The translations under genes and the position numbers were made by a program. A DNA stretch of 64,000 nucleotides, taken from the NCBI RefSeq assembly GCF_044594925.1, contig NZ_CP138991.1, positions 1,674,001-1,738,000 on the forward strand, in the 5' to 3' direction. Source of the DNA: Maribacter sp044594925 (GTDB taxonomy: Bacteria; Bacteroidota; Bacteroidia; Flavobacteriales; Flavobacteriaceae). Positions within the stretch are counted from its first letter, which is position 1. Each line of letters opens with the position of its first letter. Below are positions 30,368 through 38,952 of this stretch, piece by piece. Under the pieces are notes generated by a model. It made no database searches, was not told the origin of the DNA, and was given only the letters and a program-made list of their open reading frames with translations.

Positions 30368-31033
30368 TCAAATATCCTTTTTAGCCAAATACCAGGTAAC
30401 TTTTTCTACCGAATCATCCGCTAGCCTTTCGTTCAAGGTATCAAGTGATTTTGGTGGAGGACAAATTGCTTTATCTCCTCGTTTCCAATCTAATGGCATT
30501 GCTACCTTATGTTCATCAGATACTTGTAATGCATCTAGCGCCCGTAGAATTTCATCCATATTACGACCTACATTTAGTGGATAATACATTATCAAACGTA
30601 TTTTCTTAGATGGGTCGATAAAGAATACTGCTCTAACTGCAGCGGTCTCACTTTCGTTTGGTTGTAGCATTCCATAAAGTTTAGACACTTTCATATCTAT
30701 ATCCGCGATGATAGGAAAGTCAAAATAAACTCCGGTATTTTCTCTTACGTTCTGTACCCAACCTAGGTGTGCATGAATACTATCGATACTTAAACCTAAT
30801 AGCTCTGTGTTTAGGGCATCGAACTCCTTTTTTCTTGTTGCAAACCCGCTCATTTCAGTAGTGCATACTGGTGTAAAATCTGCTGGATGAGAAAACATTA
30901 CAATCCACTTGTCTTTTGCAAAATCGGACATTTTAATGTTTCCCTTAGTCGTTACAGCCTTAAAATCTGGAGCTGTGTCACCTATTCTCGGCATTGAAAT
31001 AATCTGTTCTGGCGATACGTTTTCGTTATTCAT
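30368..31033 (-). CDS. 1-Cys peroxiredoxin (Prx6 type)
   Basis: 221 residues. The peroxidatic cysteine is Cys57 in HPADFTPVCTTEMSG. The long C-terminal extension with MPLDWKRGDKAICPPP is typical of the Prx6/AhpC2 group. It reduces hydrogen peroxide and organic hydroperoxides; members can also act on persulfide-related oxidants, which is speculative here. It is a member of the island regulon, with its operator 66 bases upstream. Confidence 0.95.
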   Translation of the reverse strand: MNNENVSPEQIISMPRIGDTAPDFKAVTTKGNIKMSDFAKDKWIVMFSHPADFTPVCTTEMSGFATRKKEFDALNTELLGLSIDSIHAHLGWVQNVRENTGVYFDFPIIADIDMKVSKLYGMLQPNESETAAVRAVFFIDPSKKIRLIMYYPLNVGRNMDEILRALDALQVSDEHKVAMPLDWKRGDKAICPPPKSLDTLNERLADDSVEKVTWYLAKKDI

Positions 31034-31068
31034 AGTATAGTTTTAAATTATCATTTTAAATTCTTTGA

Positions 31069-31112
31069 TAAAATTAAACTATAGAGAGGATGATGTTTGT
31101 AACACGAGTTAC
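31069..31112 (-). promoter_or_regulatory. Peroxiredoxin operator-promoter
   Basis: GTAAC-ACGA-GTTAC at 31099-31112, 22 bases, then TAATTTTA (minus strand) at 31069-31076, one base off the -7 consensus. Confidence 0.8.
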
Positions 31113-31151
31113 ATAGGTCAAAAATTAACGTACTTTAACTTTTTGAAGAAA

Positions 31152-31763
31152 TTAAGCTGTCAGGTTAGTTTCCTTTATGCCTCCAACAAATCGTATAACT
31201 GCGGCGTCTCCTCTATGAAAAATCCCCTCTTTTAATTCAATGTTCTCTTCTTTTAATATCTTGAATTCGAGAGATGGAAATTCTTTTTTTATTTCTTCGA
31301 TGGAAAAAAGCATGGCCTCATCTTTTGGTCCACCAGATGGTTTTCCCAATTGTGATTTAGAAAAAGCTTCAAAAATCACGATGCCATTAGGTTTCAGAAA
31401 CTGTATTAGATTTTGATGAGCCTGTTTGCGTATTTCTTCTGGAAAATGTGCATAACACAATCCAATAACGTCAAATTGCTCATTGCTTTTAAACTCCAGT
31501 ACGCTAACCACGGTATAATCTATGGAAACCTTGTTTTCTTTTGACAAGCGAATCGCTTTATTTCTAGCGCTCTCGCTATAGTCAAAAGCGGTTACATTCC
31601 AGCCTTTAGAGGCCGCATAAACCGCATTTCTACCTTCTCCCTCTGCTGGTAATAAGAGAGAACCTGCAGATAGTTCATCTAAAGTTTTTTTGAAAAACTC
31701 ATTGGGTAATATGCCATAAGCAAACTCATCCTTTTCATAGCGTTCGTTCCAAAAATCTTTCAT
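31152..31763 (-). CDS. Class I SAM-dependent methyltransferase (TehB-like)
   Basis: 203 residues. It opens MKDFWNERYEKDEFAYG and has motif I LLLPAEGEGRNAVYAASKG near residue 40 and the acidic loop AFDYSESA. This layout is shared by TehB-like and thiol methyltransferases. In the sulfur context it might methylate sulfide, selenite or tellurite-type anions, but that is only a guess. It follows the DsrE gene by 13 bases. Confidence 0.85.
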   Translation of the reverse strand: MKDFWNERYEKDEFAYGILPNEFFKKTLDELSAGSLLLPAEGEGRNAVYAASKGWNVTAFDYSESARNKAIRLSKENKVSIDYTVVSVLEFKSNEQFDVIGLCYAHFPEEIRKQAHQNLIQFLKPNGIVIFEAFSKSQLGKPSGGPKDEAMLFSIEEIKKEFPSLEFKILKEENIELKEGIFHRGDAAVIRFVGGIKETNLTA

Positions 31764-31776
31764 TTTTAAAAGTTGT

Positions 31777-32304
31777 CTACGGCATTAATGCATAACCTTT
31801 TAGTTGATAATTGGCGATAACCATCATAGCCGATAGCCCTAACTTTGTGTCAGGGTTTAAGTCCTTGGCGACAATATCCCTTGCTGCAGTTGCTTGCGCG
31901 CAGACTAGAATTTCAACACCATAGTCATTTAGTGCTTTCAGCAGGGCTGCATTGGGGTTTGGCTTGTCATATTTTTCCTTGTACTTTGATTCTCCTAAAC
32001 TCGCGAACGTAGCACCTCCGTGAATAGCGGCGATAATGTGTATTTTGTCTTTCGCAATGTCTGCAGCACCAAGCATATTAATCATTCGTGCAATTTTCCA
32101 TAAACCCATATTCACACCCTCCATTTCCCGTTCGGCCGTGATGTCAAAAACTAAATTATATTCCAATGTAGGGTCGGCTAAAACCTCTACATTTTCAAAA
32201 TTTTTAATTTTTCCGTACCCATCAATTACGGGTGTAATCCATTCTTGTGCACTTAGACTATTTGTTGCCATTACTAAGAAAAGTATTGTAATTAATCTGT
32301 TCAT
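31777..32304 (-). CDS. Secreted DsrE family protein
   Basis: 175 residues with signal peptide MNRLITILFLVMATNSLSAQ. The rest is a DsrE fold, with a single conserved cysteine in V-E-I-L-V-C-A-Q-A-T-A near residue 135, the position of the sulfur-carrying cysteine of DsrE/TusD proteins. It is probably a periplasmic sulfur-trafficking protein. In an operon with the methyltransferase. The palindrome at 32416 lies upstream but its -7 box points the other way. Confidence 0.85.
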   Translation of the reverse strand: MNRLITILFLVMATNSLSAQEWITPVIDGYGKIKNFENVEVLADPTLEYNLVFDITAEREMEGVNMGLWKIARMINMLGAADIAKDKIHIIAAIHGGATFASLGESKYKEKYDKPNPNAALLKALNDYGVEILVCAQATAARDIVAKDLNPDTKLGLSAMMVIANYQLKGYALMP

Positions 32305-32415
32305 ATTTCACCTATTTATATAGTTTTCAAATTTTGAGAAAAGTTAAGCTACTACTTGTACTTATCAAAATCATTGAACAGGTATTTCTTTAAAATCATA
32401 TAATACCTTAAATCT

Positions 32416-32459
32416 GTAACTTAGGTTACTTTAAGGGTTTTTGGTAAAGGTTACATTTG
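32416..32459 (+). promoter_or_regulatory. tsdA-like gene operator-promoter
   Basis: GTAAC-TTAG-GTTAC at 32416-32429, 22 bases, then TACATTTG at 32452-32459, a perfect -7 box. No matching -7 box was found for the leftward direction. Confidence 0.85.
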
Positions 32460-32512
32460 AATATTATACTTTCATTTACGTATATGAAATTAGAAATCGA
32501 GATGATATAATT

Positions 32513-33547
32513 ATGGAGGAGCTGCAAATTCTTGTTCGTAGACTTCTTATCATGTTCGGTGCCATGTTTGCTTTGGTACTTGTGCTTTTCTTTGGTCTTC
32601 TTATAGAAAAGCAAGCTTTCGAACCTGAGTTGATTCCGATTAGCGAAATAAGTCAAAGTCAAGTTTGGCAGCCTAAAAATGTACTTTCTGAATTAGCTTC
32701 CATGCCGCCAAAAGTGAAGCGAGGCTACTTTTTGGTTTCGGAGACACCGAAAAATATGGGACCAATGGCCATTGACTCATCTATGCGACTTGCTGGCAAT
32801 AATTTAGCATGTACCAACTGCCACTTAAAATCAGGCTCGCAGGCAGGGGCGGCCTCATGGGTTGGTGTGGTAAATCGTTTTCCACAGTTCGGGGGACGAG
32901 CCAATAAAGAAGGCTCTTTAGAAGACCGAATCAATGGTTGTTTGCAGCGAAGCATGAACGGTAAAAAACTTGCTGTTGAATCCAAAGAAATGAAAGCTAT
33001 AGTTGCCTATATGACTTGGCTGGGAGAAGGATTGCCTGAAGAACGAACAAAAGAGTTCAAAGGGTATCCGAGAATAAAAGTGCCTAGCATGGCGGTAGAT
33101 TTGAAAAAGGGGAAAGCCGTTTATAAAAAGGAGTGCGTGCTATGTCATAGGGAAGATGGCCAAGGGATACGTTTTGCAGATGCGGCAAAAGGTTACCAAT
33201 ATCCTCCACTATGGGGGAACGACAGTTACAATAACGGTGCGGGAATGCATCGGGTGCTTACCGCTGCTCAGTTCATTAAAAGTAATATGCCTTTTGGACA
33301 AGCCACTTGGGATAATCCTAAATTAACGGATGAAGAGGCCTATCATGTAGCTGGCTATATCAATAGTTTTGAACGCCCCATAAAAAATGGAACTGAAAAA
33401 GATTATCCTGATAAAAAATTGAAACCTGTTTCTTCGCCATACGGCCCGTGGGCCGATGACTTTTCGGAGGAACAACATAAATACGGGCCGTTTCCGCCGA
33501 TAATAAAGTATTACCAGAAACAATATAACATCACCAAAACCAAATAA
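32513..33547 (+). CDS. tsdA: Membrane-anchored di-haem thiosulfate dehydrogenase (TsdA-like)
   Basis: 344 residues from the ATG at 32513; the longer frame overlaps the -7 box and was rejected. Residues 8-30 form a membrane anchor. The first haem site is C-T-N-C-H at 100-104, the second C-V-L-C-H at 208-212. TsdA landmarks are all present: SLEDRINGCLQRSMNG, where Cys143 matches the unusual axial Cys ligand of the active-site haem, plus PPLWGNDSYNNGAGM and SNMPFG. TsdA couples two thiosulfates to tetrathionate, or the reverse. The direction and electron acceptor are unknown here. Confidence 0.85.
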   Translation: MEELQILVRRLLIMFGAMFALVLVLFFGLLIEKQAFEPELIPISEISQSQVWQPKNVLSELASMPPKVKRGYFLVSETPKNMGPMAIDSSMRLAGNNLACTNCHLKSGSQAGAASWVGVVNRFPQFGGRANKEGSLEDRINGCLQRSMNGKKLAVESKEMKAIVAYMTWLGEGLPEERTKEFKGYPRIKVPSMAVDLKKGKAVYKKECVLCHREDGQGIRFADAAKGYQYPPLWGNDSYNNGAGMHRVLTAAQFIKSNMPFGQATWDNPKLTDEEAYHVAGYINSFERPIKNGTEKDYPDKKLKPVSSPYGPWADDFSEEQHKYGPFPPIIKYYQKQYNITKTK

Positions 33548-33552
33548 GCGGA

Positions 33553-34896
33553 ATGCGAAGTTTTTTCTTTTTGATTTTCCTATTGCCTTTTTTGGCTACC
33601 TCCCAAGCAACAAGTAAGGTTGAAAAAAGTGCCAGTAAATTATCGGGGCAATGGAGGACTTATTATATGAATACTTTCAATAATGGTAGTCTTAAAGATT
33701 TTAGTGCCTTGGCTTCAGGTGGCAAGCTTAAATATCAATATAGGCCTAACAAAAAATTTGAATTTGGTGCTGCACTTTATAACAGTACTAATTTTGGTAT
33801 TCAAGACCTTACCATACCAGATGCCACAACGGGTAGGCTTAGTCGCTATGAAGAAGGGCTTTTTGACCGGCTTGATTTAGAGAACGACGCTATTTTTTTA
33901 TTGGGAGAGTTATATCTAAAATTTAAATTTTCGGCACATGAATTAACGATAGGGCGAATGAAAATAAATTCTCCTTTGATAAATCCGCAAGACGGGCGAA
34001 TGATTCCCACATTGGTTCAAGGACTATGGTATAAAGTAAAAACAAAAAAATCCAACCTATTTCAAATAGGATTCTTAAACGGAATCGCACCTAGAACCAC
34101 GAGCGAATTTTTCGGTATTGGGGAGAGCATCGGTACATATCCCGTCGGTAGAAATATATTTGGTGAAAGTGGTCAATATTTCGGGAATACCAAATCTGAT
34201 TTTATAGTGCTTTTTAATGCAAATCTAAAGCTTACGGAAAAACTAGAGCTTGGTGTATGGAATCAATTTGTAGCTAATATTTCAAATTCCTTTTATGTAA
34301 AACCAAAGCTTGCCTTAAACCAAAAGATAGGGTTGGAAATGGAATGGCTGCATCAGAATAAGGTGGATACTGGTGGTAATGAGTTGGCAGCCCAACGTTA
34401 CTTTAATCAGAATTCAAGTGATATCGTAGGCTTACGATTAAATTATAAAGGAAAGACTTCAGCAACTTCTTTATCCTACAACTATATTTTACCAAATGGT
34501 CAGTTTCTTTCACCTAGAGCCTGGGGCCGTGAGGACCTTTTCAGTTTTCAAAAACGTGAACGTAGCGAGGGCACGGCGGATAACCATGCATTGGTCTTTA
34601 ATTACCGAACTAATTTCCCTATCCTAAAAGACGAGTTTACAATCAACTCTATTTTTAGCTTAGGTAGGCATTGGAAGCCTGATGTAACGAACGCAGAGCT
34701 GAATAAATATGCAATGCCGGATTATACGCATATCAATTTTGATTTCTTTTTCAACTTTAAAAATTGGAAACAATTTAAACCTGAACTTCTTATCACCTCA
34801 AAAATAGCCAATGGGGATTTTCCCAATAACCCAAGTTTCATTTTTAATAAAGTAGACTTATTTCATGTAGATTTTATTTTAAACTATAACTTCTAA
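33553..34896 (+). CDS. OprD-like outer-membrane porin
   Basis: 447 residues with a signal peptide (FLIFLLPFLATSQA), a repeated amphipathic strand pattern and a final aromatic residue, N-Y-N-F. The segment GELYLKFKFSAHELTIGRMKINSPLINPQDGRMIP resembles substrate-specific porins of the OprD group. It begins 5 bases after the tsdA-like gene, so it probably admits the anion that TsdA uses (thiosulfate or tetrathionate) through the outer membrane. Confidence 0.8.
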   Translation: MRSFFFLIFLLPFLATSQATSKVEKSASKLSGQWRTYYMNTFNNGSLKDFSALASGGKLKYQYRPNKKFEFGAALYNSTNFGIQDLTIPDATTGRLSRYEEGLFDRLDLENDAIFLLGELYLKFKFSAHELTIGRMKINSPLINPQDGRMIPTLVQGLWYKVKTKKSNLFQIGFLNGIAPRTTSEFFGIGESIGTYPVGRNIFGESGQYFGNTKSDFIVLFNANLKLTEKLELGVWNQFVANISNSFYVKPKLALNQKIGLEMEWLHQNKVDTGGNELAAQRYFNQNSSDIVGLRLNYKGKTSATSLSYNYILPNGQFLSPRAWGREDLFSFQKRERSEGTADNHALVFNYRTNFPILKDEFTINSIFSLGRHWKPDVTNAELNKYAMPDYTHINFDFFFNFKNWKQFKPELLITSKIANGDFPNNPSFIFNKVDLFHVDFILNYNF

Positions 34897-35508
34897 ATAA
34901 AAAGAGTTTAAAGTAAAATCCATTTAGAGTTAAGCTTCAGGTTTTTCACATGAATGGCTGTGATGACTGCCTTTACCATGATACTTGCCAATTTTGGATT
35001 CAAATCAAAATATGGAAAATAAGCAAAGAAGGCCAATGCAGATAAAGTAATAGGTGCTATAAAGCCAACGGTTCTGAAAATCTAGCCAGATAAATAGCCG
35101 ACAAAAAAGGTAGGGGAATTTTACAATACATGTATACTCACCACTTGGATTTGTTATATGCGTATATATATCAAGATTAGCTATACCCTACGGCTTAAGC
35201 AATAATATCTTCAACACCCAGAGCATTAAAAGCACGGCAATATTGCTTAAGTCTTTTAACTGAAATCCCAAAATGGTAAAGCACCGGTTCCATTCATAAT
35301 TGGTCAACACTAAAGCAATCTCTGTAAATGAGGTCATTTTGTGTACATAAGACTGCTTTGACATTACCTAGAAGTATCCTTATTTTCCTGGACAGGAATT
35401 AAGTCATACCAATCGGTACAGCAGATAAAAGCTCACAAAACCTGTGAATAAAAAATAACTGCTAGCGAGAATAAAATGTTCTAGACACCTACTGTATTAG
35501 CTTACATA
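34897..35508 (-). pseudogene. Decayed membrane-protein gene fragments
   Basis: No intact gene in about 610 bases. On the minus strand 35102-34908 reads as a piece of a membrane protein (GFIAPITLSALAFFAYFPYFD) with an in-frame TAG at 35084-35082. A second piece, 35364-35188, gives 58 residues with a hydrophobic helix (LSNIAVLLMLWVLKILLL). A third frame near 35480-35420 also encodes a hydrophobic stretch. The original family was not recognised. Frames shift between the pieces, as in an old pseudogene. Confidence 0.5.
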
Positions 35509-35652
35509 CTATTCACTTTTATTACCATTTGACATCATAAAAAAAACGGCACCAATAATCAAAATACAAACTACTGCAAAAAGCCCAATCATCCAAATGC
35601 CGTTTTCCCACGATACCAGAGGTAAAATCATTTTAATAGACATATCATTCAT
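35509..35652 (-). CDS. 47-residue single-helix membrane protein after SQR
   Basis: Starts MNDMSIKMILPLVSWENGIW and has one helix, IGLFAVVCILIIGAVFFMM, then a short polar tail. It begins 12 bases after the sulfide:quinone oxidoreductase stop, so it is probably co-transcribed with it. No family was recognised. A membrane anchor or assembly partner of the monotopic SQR is a reasonable hypothesis, not shown. Confidence 0.6.
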   Translation of the reverse strand: MNDMSIKMILPLVSWENGIWMIGLFAVVCILIIGAVFFMMSNGNKSE

Positions 35653-35664
35653 TTTAAATTGTTA

Positions 35665-36972
35665 CTAAACATTTTTTCCTTTCATCATCTTGTTCCAGTA
35701 CAAATACGGGAGTCCGTATTTCTTCAACATCCAAAGTCTCCAATGTTCTTTTGAAGAATCTGAAATCAGCATTTGTTTTAATTTGGGGTCGGGAGTGAAA
35801 TTATTACCATAATCGAATTCCGCTAATACCATTTTGCCGTAGTCGGTAACCAATGGACAAGAAGAATAACCATTATACGCTTTGTTTCCAATCTTATCAT
35901 GTTTCATCAATAAATCAAGATTATCGACCACGATAGGAACTTGTTTTCTTATTGCCGCCCCAGTCTTAGCTGTTGGTAATGCCGCAACGTCGCCCAATCC
36001 AAAAATATTGGCGTATTTGTTATGTTGCATCGTTTTATGATCCACATCTAACCAACCGGCAGCATTGACTAAATCCGATTCTTTGACAAATTTTGGGGCT
36101 ACCGAAGGCGGAGCAGTATGCAGCATATCATAGTGAATGCCGTATCTGTTACCGTCCACGGTTACTTTTACGTCCTTATAATTATATTGAAACGTTTCGT
36201 CCAAATGCTTCTCGGTATCTTCACCTGACATAACCACACAACCTCCGGCGGTTATATCCTTTCCTAATTTATACCATGCAATTTGCTTGTCACCATCCAC
36301 GGCGACCAGTTTATGATGAAATCGTAAGTTGATATCCTTTCTATCAACAACTTCCATCAATGTTTTAGCAACTTCTTTAACACCAAAGATAACGGTGCCA
36401 CCTGTTGCAAAAACAATGTCGGTTTTTTTCTTCACAACACTTTTACGAAAATGGTTTTCGGCCAAATACATAATTTTTTGAGGAGCACCTCCACATTTAA
36501 TAGGCGTAGTTGGCTGTGTAAAAAGTGCTGTTCCTCCTTTAAAGTTTTTAATAACGTTCCAAGTGTGCTTAGGGTCGGTGTAATTGCTACAAACCACACC
36601 TTTATCAATTGCTTCCCCAAGCCCGGGAACTAAACTGAAATCATAAGCCAATCCAGGGGCTACAACTAAATAGTCATAGGTAATTGTACCATTGCTTGCA
36701 GTACTTACCGAATTGTTATCGGGGTCAAAACCCGTTGCCTTGTCCTTTATCCACTCAGCCCCTTTGGGAATAATGGAGGACATTGGTCTAGCAGTTTTGT
36801 CATAATCGTAGGTTCCAGCTCCAACTAATGTCCAGGCTGGTTGATAATAATGAGTATCCGCCGGTTCTATTATGGCTATATCTTTTGCGTTTTTCTGACT
36901 CAATAATTGTGCTGCAACCATAATTCCTGCAGTTCCGCCTCCTATGATAAGTACTTGACGATGTGATTTCAT
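35665..36972 (-). CDS. sqr: Sulfide:quinone oxidoreductase, type II
   Basis: 435-residue FAD enzyme that oxidises sulfide at the membrane surface and passes electrons to quinone. The N-terminal dinucleotide motif is IIGGGTAGIMVA. Redox cysteines are at 128 (VVCSN) and 160 (IKCGGAPQK), with a further Cys in Y-S-S-C-P-L-V-T-D-Y near residue 373. The CGGAPQK and CPLVTDYGK segments are typical of type II SQR, the kind that includes the human enzyme. Its persulfide product would feed the dioxygenase-rhodanese fusions nearby. Member of the island regulon. Confidence 0.93.
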   Translation of the reverse strand: MKSHRQVLIIGGGTAGIMVAAQLLSQKNAKDIAIIEPADTHYYQPAWTLVGAGTYDYDKTARPMSSIIPKGAEWIKDKATGFDPDNNSVSTASNGTITYDYLVVAPGLAYDFSLVPGLGEAIDKGVVCSNYTDPKHTWNVIKNFKGGTALFTQPTTPIKCGGAPQKIMYLAENHFRKSVVKKKTDIVFATGGTVIFGVKEVAKTLMEVVDRKDINLRFHHKLVAVDGDKQIAWYKLGKDITAGGCVVMSGEDTEKHLDETFQYNYKDVKVTVDGNRYGIHYDMLHTAPPSVAPKFVKESDLVNAAGWLDVDHKTMQHNKYANIFGLGDVAALPTAKTGAAIRKQVPIVVDNLDLLMKHDKIGNKAYNGYSSCPLVTDYGKMVLAEFDYGNNFTPDPKLKQMLISDSSKEHWRLWMLKKYGLPYLYWNKMMKGKNV

Positions 36973-36997
36973 TTATTTGGTGGTTTTGATATTCTGT

Positions 36998-37041
36998 TAA
37001 AAATAACCTCCATATTTTGCCTTATCAGTAACATTGGTTAC
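36998..37041 (-). promoter_or_regulatory. sqr operator-promoter
   Basis: GTAAC-ATTG-GTTAC at 37028-37041, 22 bases, then TATTTTTA (minus strand) at 36998-37005. The operator lies 56 bases above the ATG, the same distance as at both persulfide dioxygenase genes. Confidence 0.85.
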
Positions 37042-37083
37042 ACAAGTCTAATTATTTCGCAATGACGTATTTCGTTAGTATTA

Positions 37084-37114
37084 AAAAAGCCTACCCTTAA
37101 AAAAGAATAGGCTT
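37084..37114 (-). terminator. Terminator after the DUF2892 gene
   Basis: AAGCCTA (37087-37093) pairs with TAGGCTT (37108-37114). On the minus strand a T run follows at 37083-37088. Confidence 0.75.
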
Positions 37115-37136
37115 CTACATCATTTTAAAAGATTCG

Positions 37137-37346
37137 TTACTTATTCTTGACCTTACAAGTATTGAGCCCTACCAACGAGTATAAGGGGCAGAAACTTACA
37201 AAACTGGTTAGCACAAAAACAGCCGCTAATGCTAATAATACATATGCTAAAGTTCCTGCAATGATACCTTGCCAAAACAAAACACCAACAACAGCAGCAA
37301 TAATAATTCTAATTATGCGGTCTGCACCGCCCATATTTTTTTTCAT
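37137..37346 (-). CDS. DUF2892 (YgaP-type) membrane protein
   Basis: 69 residues with two membrane helices, starting MKKNMGGADRIIRIIIAAVVG and ending with the family signature F-C-P-L-Y-S-L-V-G-L-N-T-C. In E. coli YgaP this domain is fused to a rhodanese and is thought to help move sulfur compounds across the membrane. Here it is separate, and a stand-alone rhodanese lies 2 kb away. It is in one unit with the 32-residue protein upstream. Confidence 0.9.
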   Translation of the reverse strand: MKKNMGGADRIIRIIIAAVVGVLFWQGIIAGTLAYVLLALAAVFVLTSFVSFCPLYSLVGLNTCKVKNK

Positions 37347-37359
37347 AATATTTTGATAT

Positions 37360-37458
37360 TTATTGATTTATATACTCAACAACAAGAACAATGGCTGTAA
37401 CAAGTCCACCGCAAATGAGGCAGACCAATACCAATTTTGTTGCTTTGTTGAGTTTCAT
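37360..37458 (-). CDS. 32-residue membrane peptide, possibly leaderless
   Basis: MKLNKATKLVLVCLICGGL followed by a continued hydrophobic stretch and V-V-E-Y-I-N-Q. One helix with two cysteines. It ends 13 bases before the DUF2892 start. Its ATG begins 4 bases below the -7 box at 37463-37470, so transcription would begin at or next to the ATG. This suggests a leaderless mRNA, or that the frame is untranslated leader. Confidence 0.5.
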   Translation of the reverse strand: MKLNKATKLVLVCLICGGLVTAIVLVVEYINQ

Positions 37459-37462
37459 ATAA

Positions 37463-37506
37463 CAAATGTATCTGATGACAGTATGAAATCCCGTGACATA
37501 TGTTAC
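37463..37506 (-). promoter_or_regulatory. Operator-promoter of the DUF2892 unit
   Basis: GTGAC-ATAT-GTTAC (plus strand, one mismatch) at 37493-37506, 22 bases, then TACATTTG (minus strand) at 37463-37470, a perfect -7 box. Confidence 0.8.
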
Positions 37507-37584
37507 AATTGCGCTAAAAAGTTAACCTAGAGAACGTGAGAAGGGTAGGTTTCAAAGTACTATTTGTTAGTTTGATGGTAAGAA

Positions 37585-38229
37585 TCAGTTTAAAATCTGA
37601 ATCTCACCTTGTTTCAAACCAATTTGACCTTCGTGTTCTAGCTTTTTAAGTAGCCTAGAAATTACTTCACGAGAGGAACCTAAATCATTGGCAATATGTT
37701 GATGGGTTGTGTTTAAGACTTTACTCTCTTTTAGCACTGACTCTTTTTTAAGGTACTCCAATAAACGTACATCTTTATTTGAAAAGGTAAGTGTTTCTAT
37801 AACTTGTAATAACTCTTCAAACTTTGTTTGAAATAGGTCATATACGAACTCATTCCATTGCGGGTATGTTTTAGCAATAGCCATTGCTTCAATTGCTGGT
37901 AGAATCAACACTTTAGCATCTTCTTCAATAACCGCTTTTACTTGACTTTTTCCATTTCTAATTAAGGTTGTCATTGACATTACACAGCTTTCACCTGGCT
38001 TTATGTAATAAAGAAGAACTTCGTTACCATGAACCGCTTCTTCTTTGAAGACTTTTGCAAAACCCGATAGTAATAATGGAATTACCTTTATGTACTCTCC
38101 TTGCCTTAAGATAACCGTACCTGCTTCAAAATCAACTATAGAACTTATTTCGACCAATTCTTGTCGAAGCTTAGGCATCTTTGCCAGTTCGGGAAAGTAC
38201 GTACTTAAGGCTTGCTCTTTGATATCCAT
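37585..38229 (-). CDS. Crp/Fnr family transcription regulator (first)
   Basis: 214 residues. The cyclic-nucleotide-binding-like beta barrel spans residues 15-125 and the helix-turn-helix is HIANDLGSSREVISRLLKKLE near residue 175. There is no FNR-type iron-sulfur cysteine cluster at the N-terminus. Cys82, in P-G-E-S-C-V-M-S-M-T, is shared with the second regulator of the island. The recognition helix S-S-R-E-V-I-S-R is nearly identical to that of the second regulator, so both may read the same palindrome. No copy of the palindrome lies before this gene. Confidence 0.93.
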   Translation of the reverse strand: MDIKEQALSTYFPELAKMPKLRQELVEISSIVDFEAGTVILRQGEYIKVIPLLLSGFAKVFKEEAVHGNEVLLYYIKPGESCVMSMTTLIRNGKSQVKAVIEEDAKVLILPAIEAMAIAKTYPQWNEFVYDLFQTKFEELLQVIETLTFSNKDVRLLEYLKKESVLKESKVLNTTHQHIANDLGSSREVISRLLKKLEHEGQIGLKQGEIQILN

Positions 38230-38348
38230 GGCTGAAATTAAAACTTATTAAAATATTCTGCCCGATACACAACTTCCAAACGATTTCGCATAAGAAATCA
38301 TAGAATTTTTATCAGTTACAGAAGGGTAATTACAGAAAATTCCTTTAA

Positions 38349-38789
38349 CTAATACGTCAAAGTATTATAACCATTTGCTTGTAATTGTAGCATACGTACC
38401 GAGGCGGTAGGAGTAACATCGAGACCTTCAAAAAGCGTATCTTCCGCTACGCCTAATTTTTCCATGGCAACGCTGCATACACTTACCTTTACTTTTCCCT
38501 TATATTTTTGAAAAAACGCTTCCAGTTCAGATTCTTTTACCAATTGGGTAACCACCTTACCTTTGACCACAATCTCATAATCCTCTATTACAACACCATT
38601 TTCAATAAGCAAATCATACATACTTAGCACCCCCTTAAAATGCCTTTCCGTAGTAAGGATAAAACCATATTTAGGTGTTTTCTGTAAGTCTGTAATAACT
38701 TGTTTATCCAATTTTTTTTGACCATGAACTACCGTAATAGTTGTAGTCATTACCATAATAATCAATAGGGTTCTAAAAATTTTGCTCAT
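38349..38789 (-). CDS. Secreted DsrE-like protein
   Basis: 146 residues with signal peptide (cut near V-V-H-G-Q). The fold elements GFILTTERHFKGVLSMYDLLIENG and the conserved cysteine in V-K-V-S-V-C-S-V-A-M near residue 103 match DsrE-family sulfur carriers. It is a periplasmic relative of the DsrE protein at 31777. It lies downstream of the rhodanese and HMA genes in the same direction. Confidence 0.8.
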   Translation of the reverse strand: MSKIFRTLLIIMVMTTTITVVHGQKKLDKQVITDLQKTPKYGFILTTERHFKGVLSMYDLLIENGVVIEDYEIVVKGKVVTQLVKESELEAFFQKYKGKVKVSVCSVAMEKLGVAEDTLFEGLDVTPTASVRMLQLQANGYNTLTY

Positions 38790-38952
38790 GAATTCTATTT
38801 TTAAGTACTTATTGGTTTATCTAAAAATACAGAATTAAATTACTATTCCTTAGCTATGAAAAAACTATAATTCAAGATTTTACTTTTGTATTGAATCTGA
38901 GTTTGATTATTTTTTGGTTTAATCTAACAAACCGGAATTAATTCCAGTATTA

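Noticed and set aside
32441..32512. Upstream extension of the tsdA-like frame from a TTG at 32441
   Set aside because: It would begin before the -7 box at 32452-32459, so it could not be on the mRNA from that promoter.
35188..35364. 58-codon frame in the gap after the porin as a real small membrane protein
   Set aside because: It lies among other broken hydrophobic frames and has no promoter; it is better explained as a pseudogene piece.
38310..38340. GTTACAG...GTAATTAC before the first Crp/Fnr gene as a regulon site
   Set aside because: The half-sites have the wrong order and spacing for the GTAAC-N4-GTTAC palindrome.
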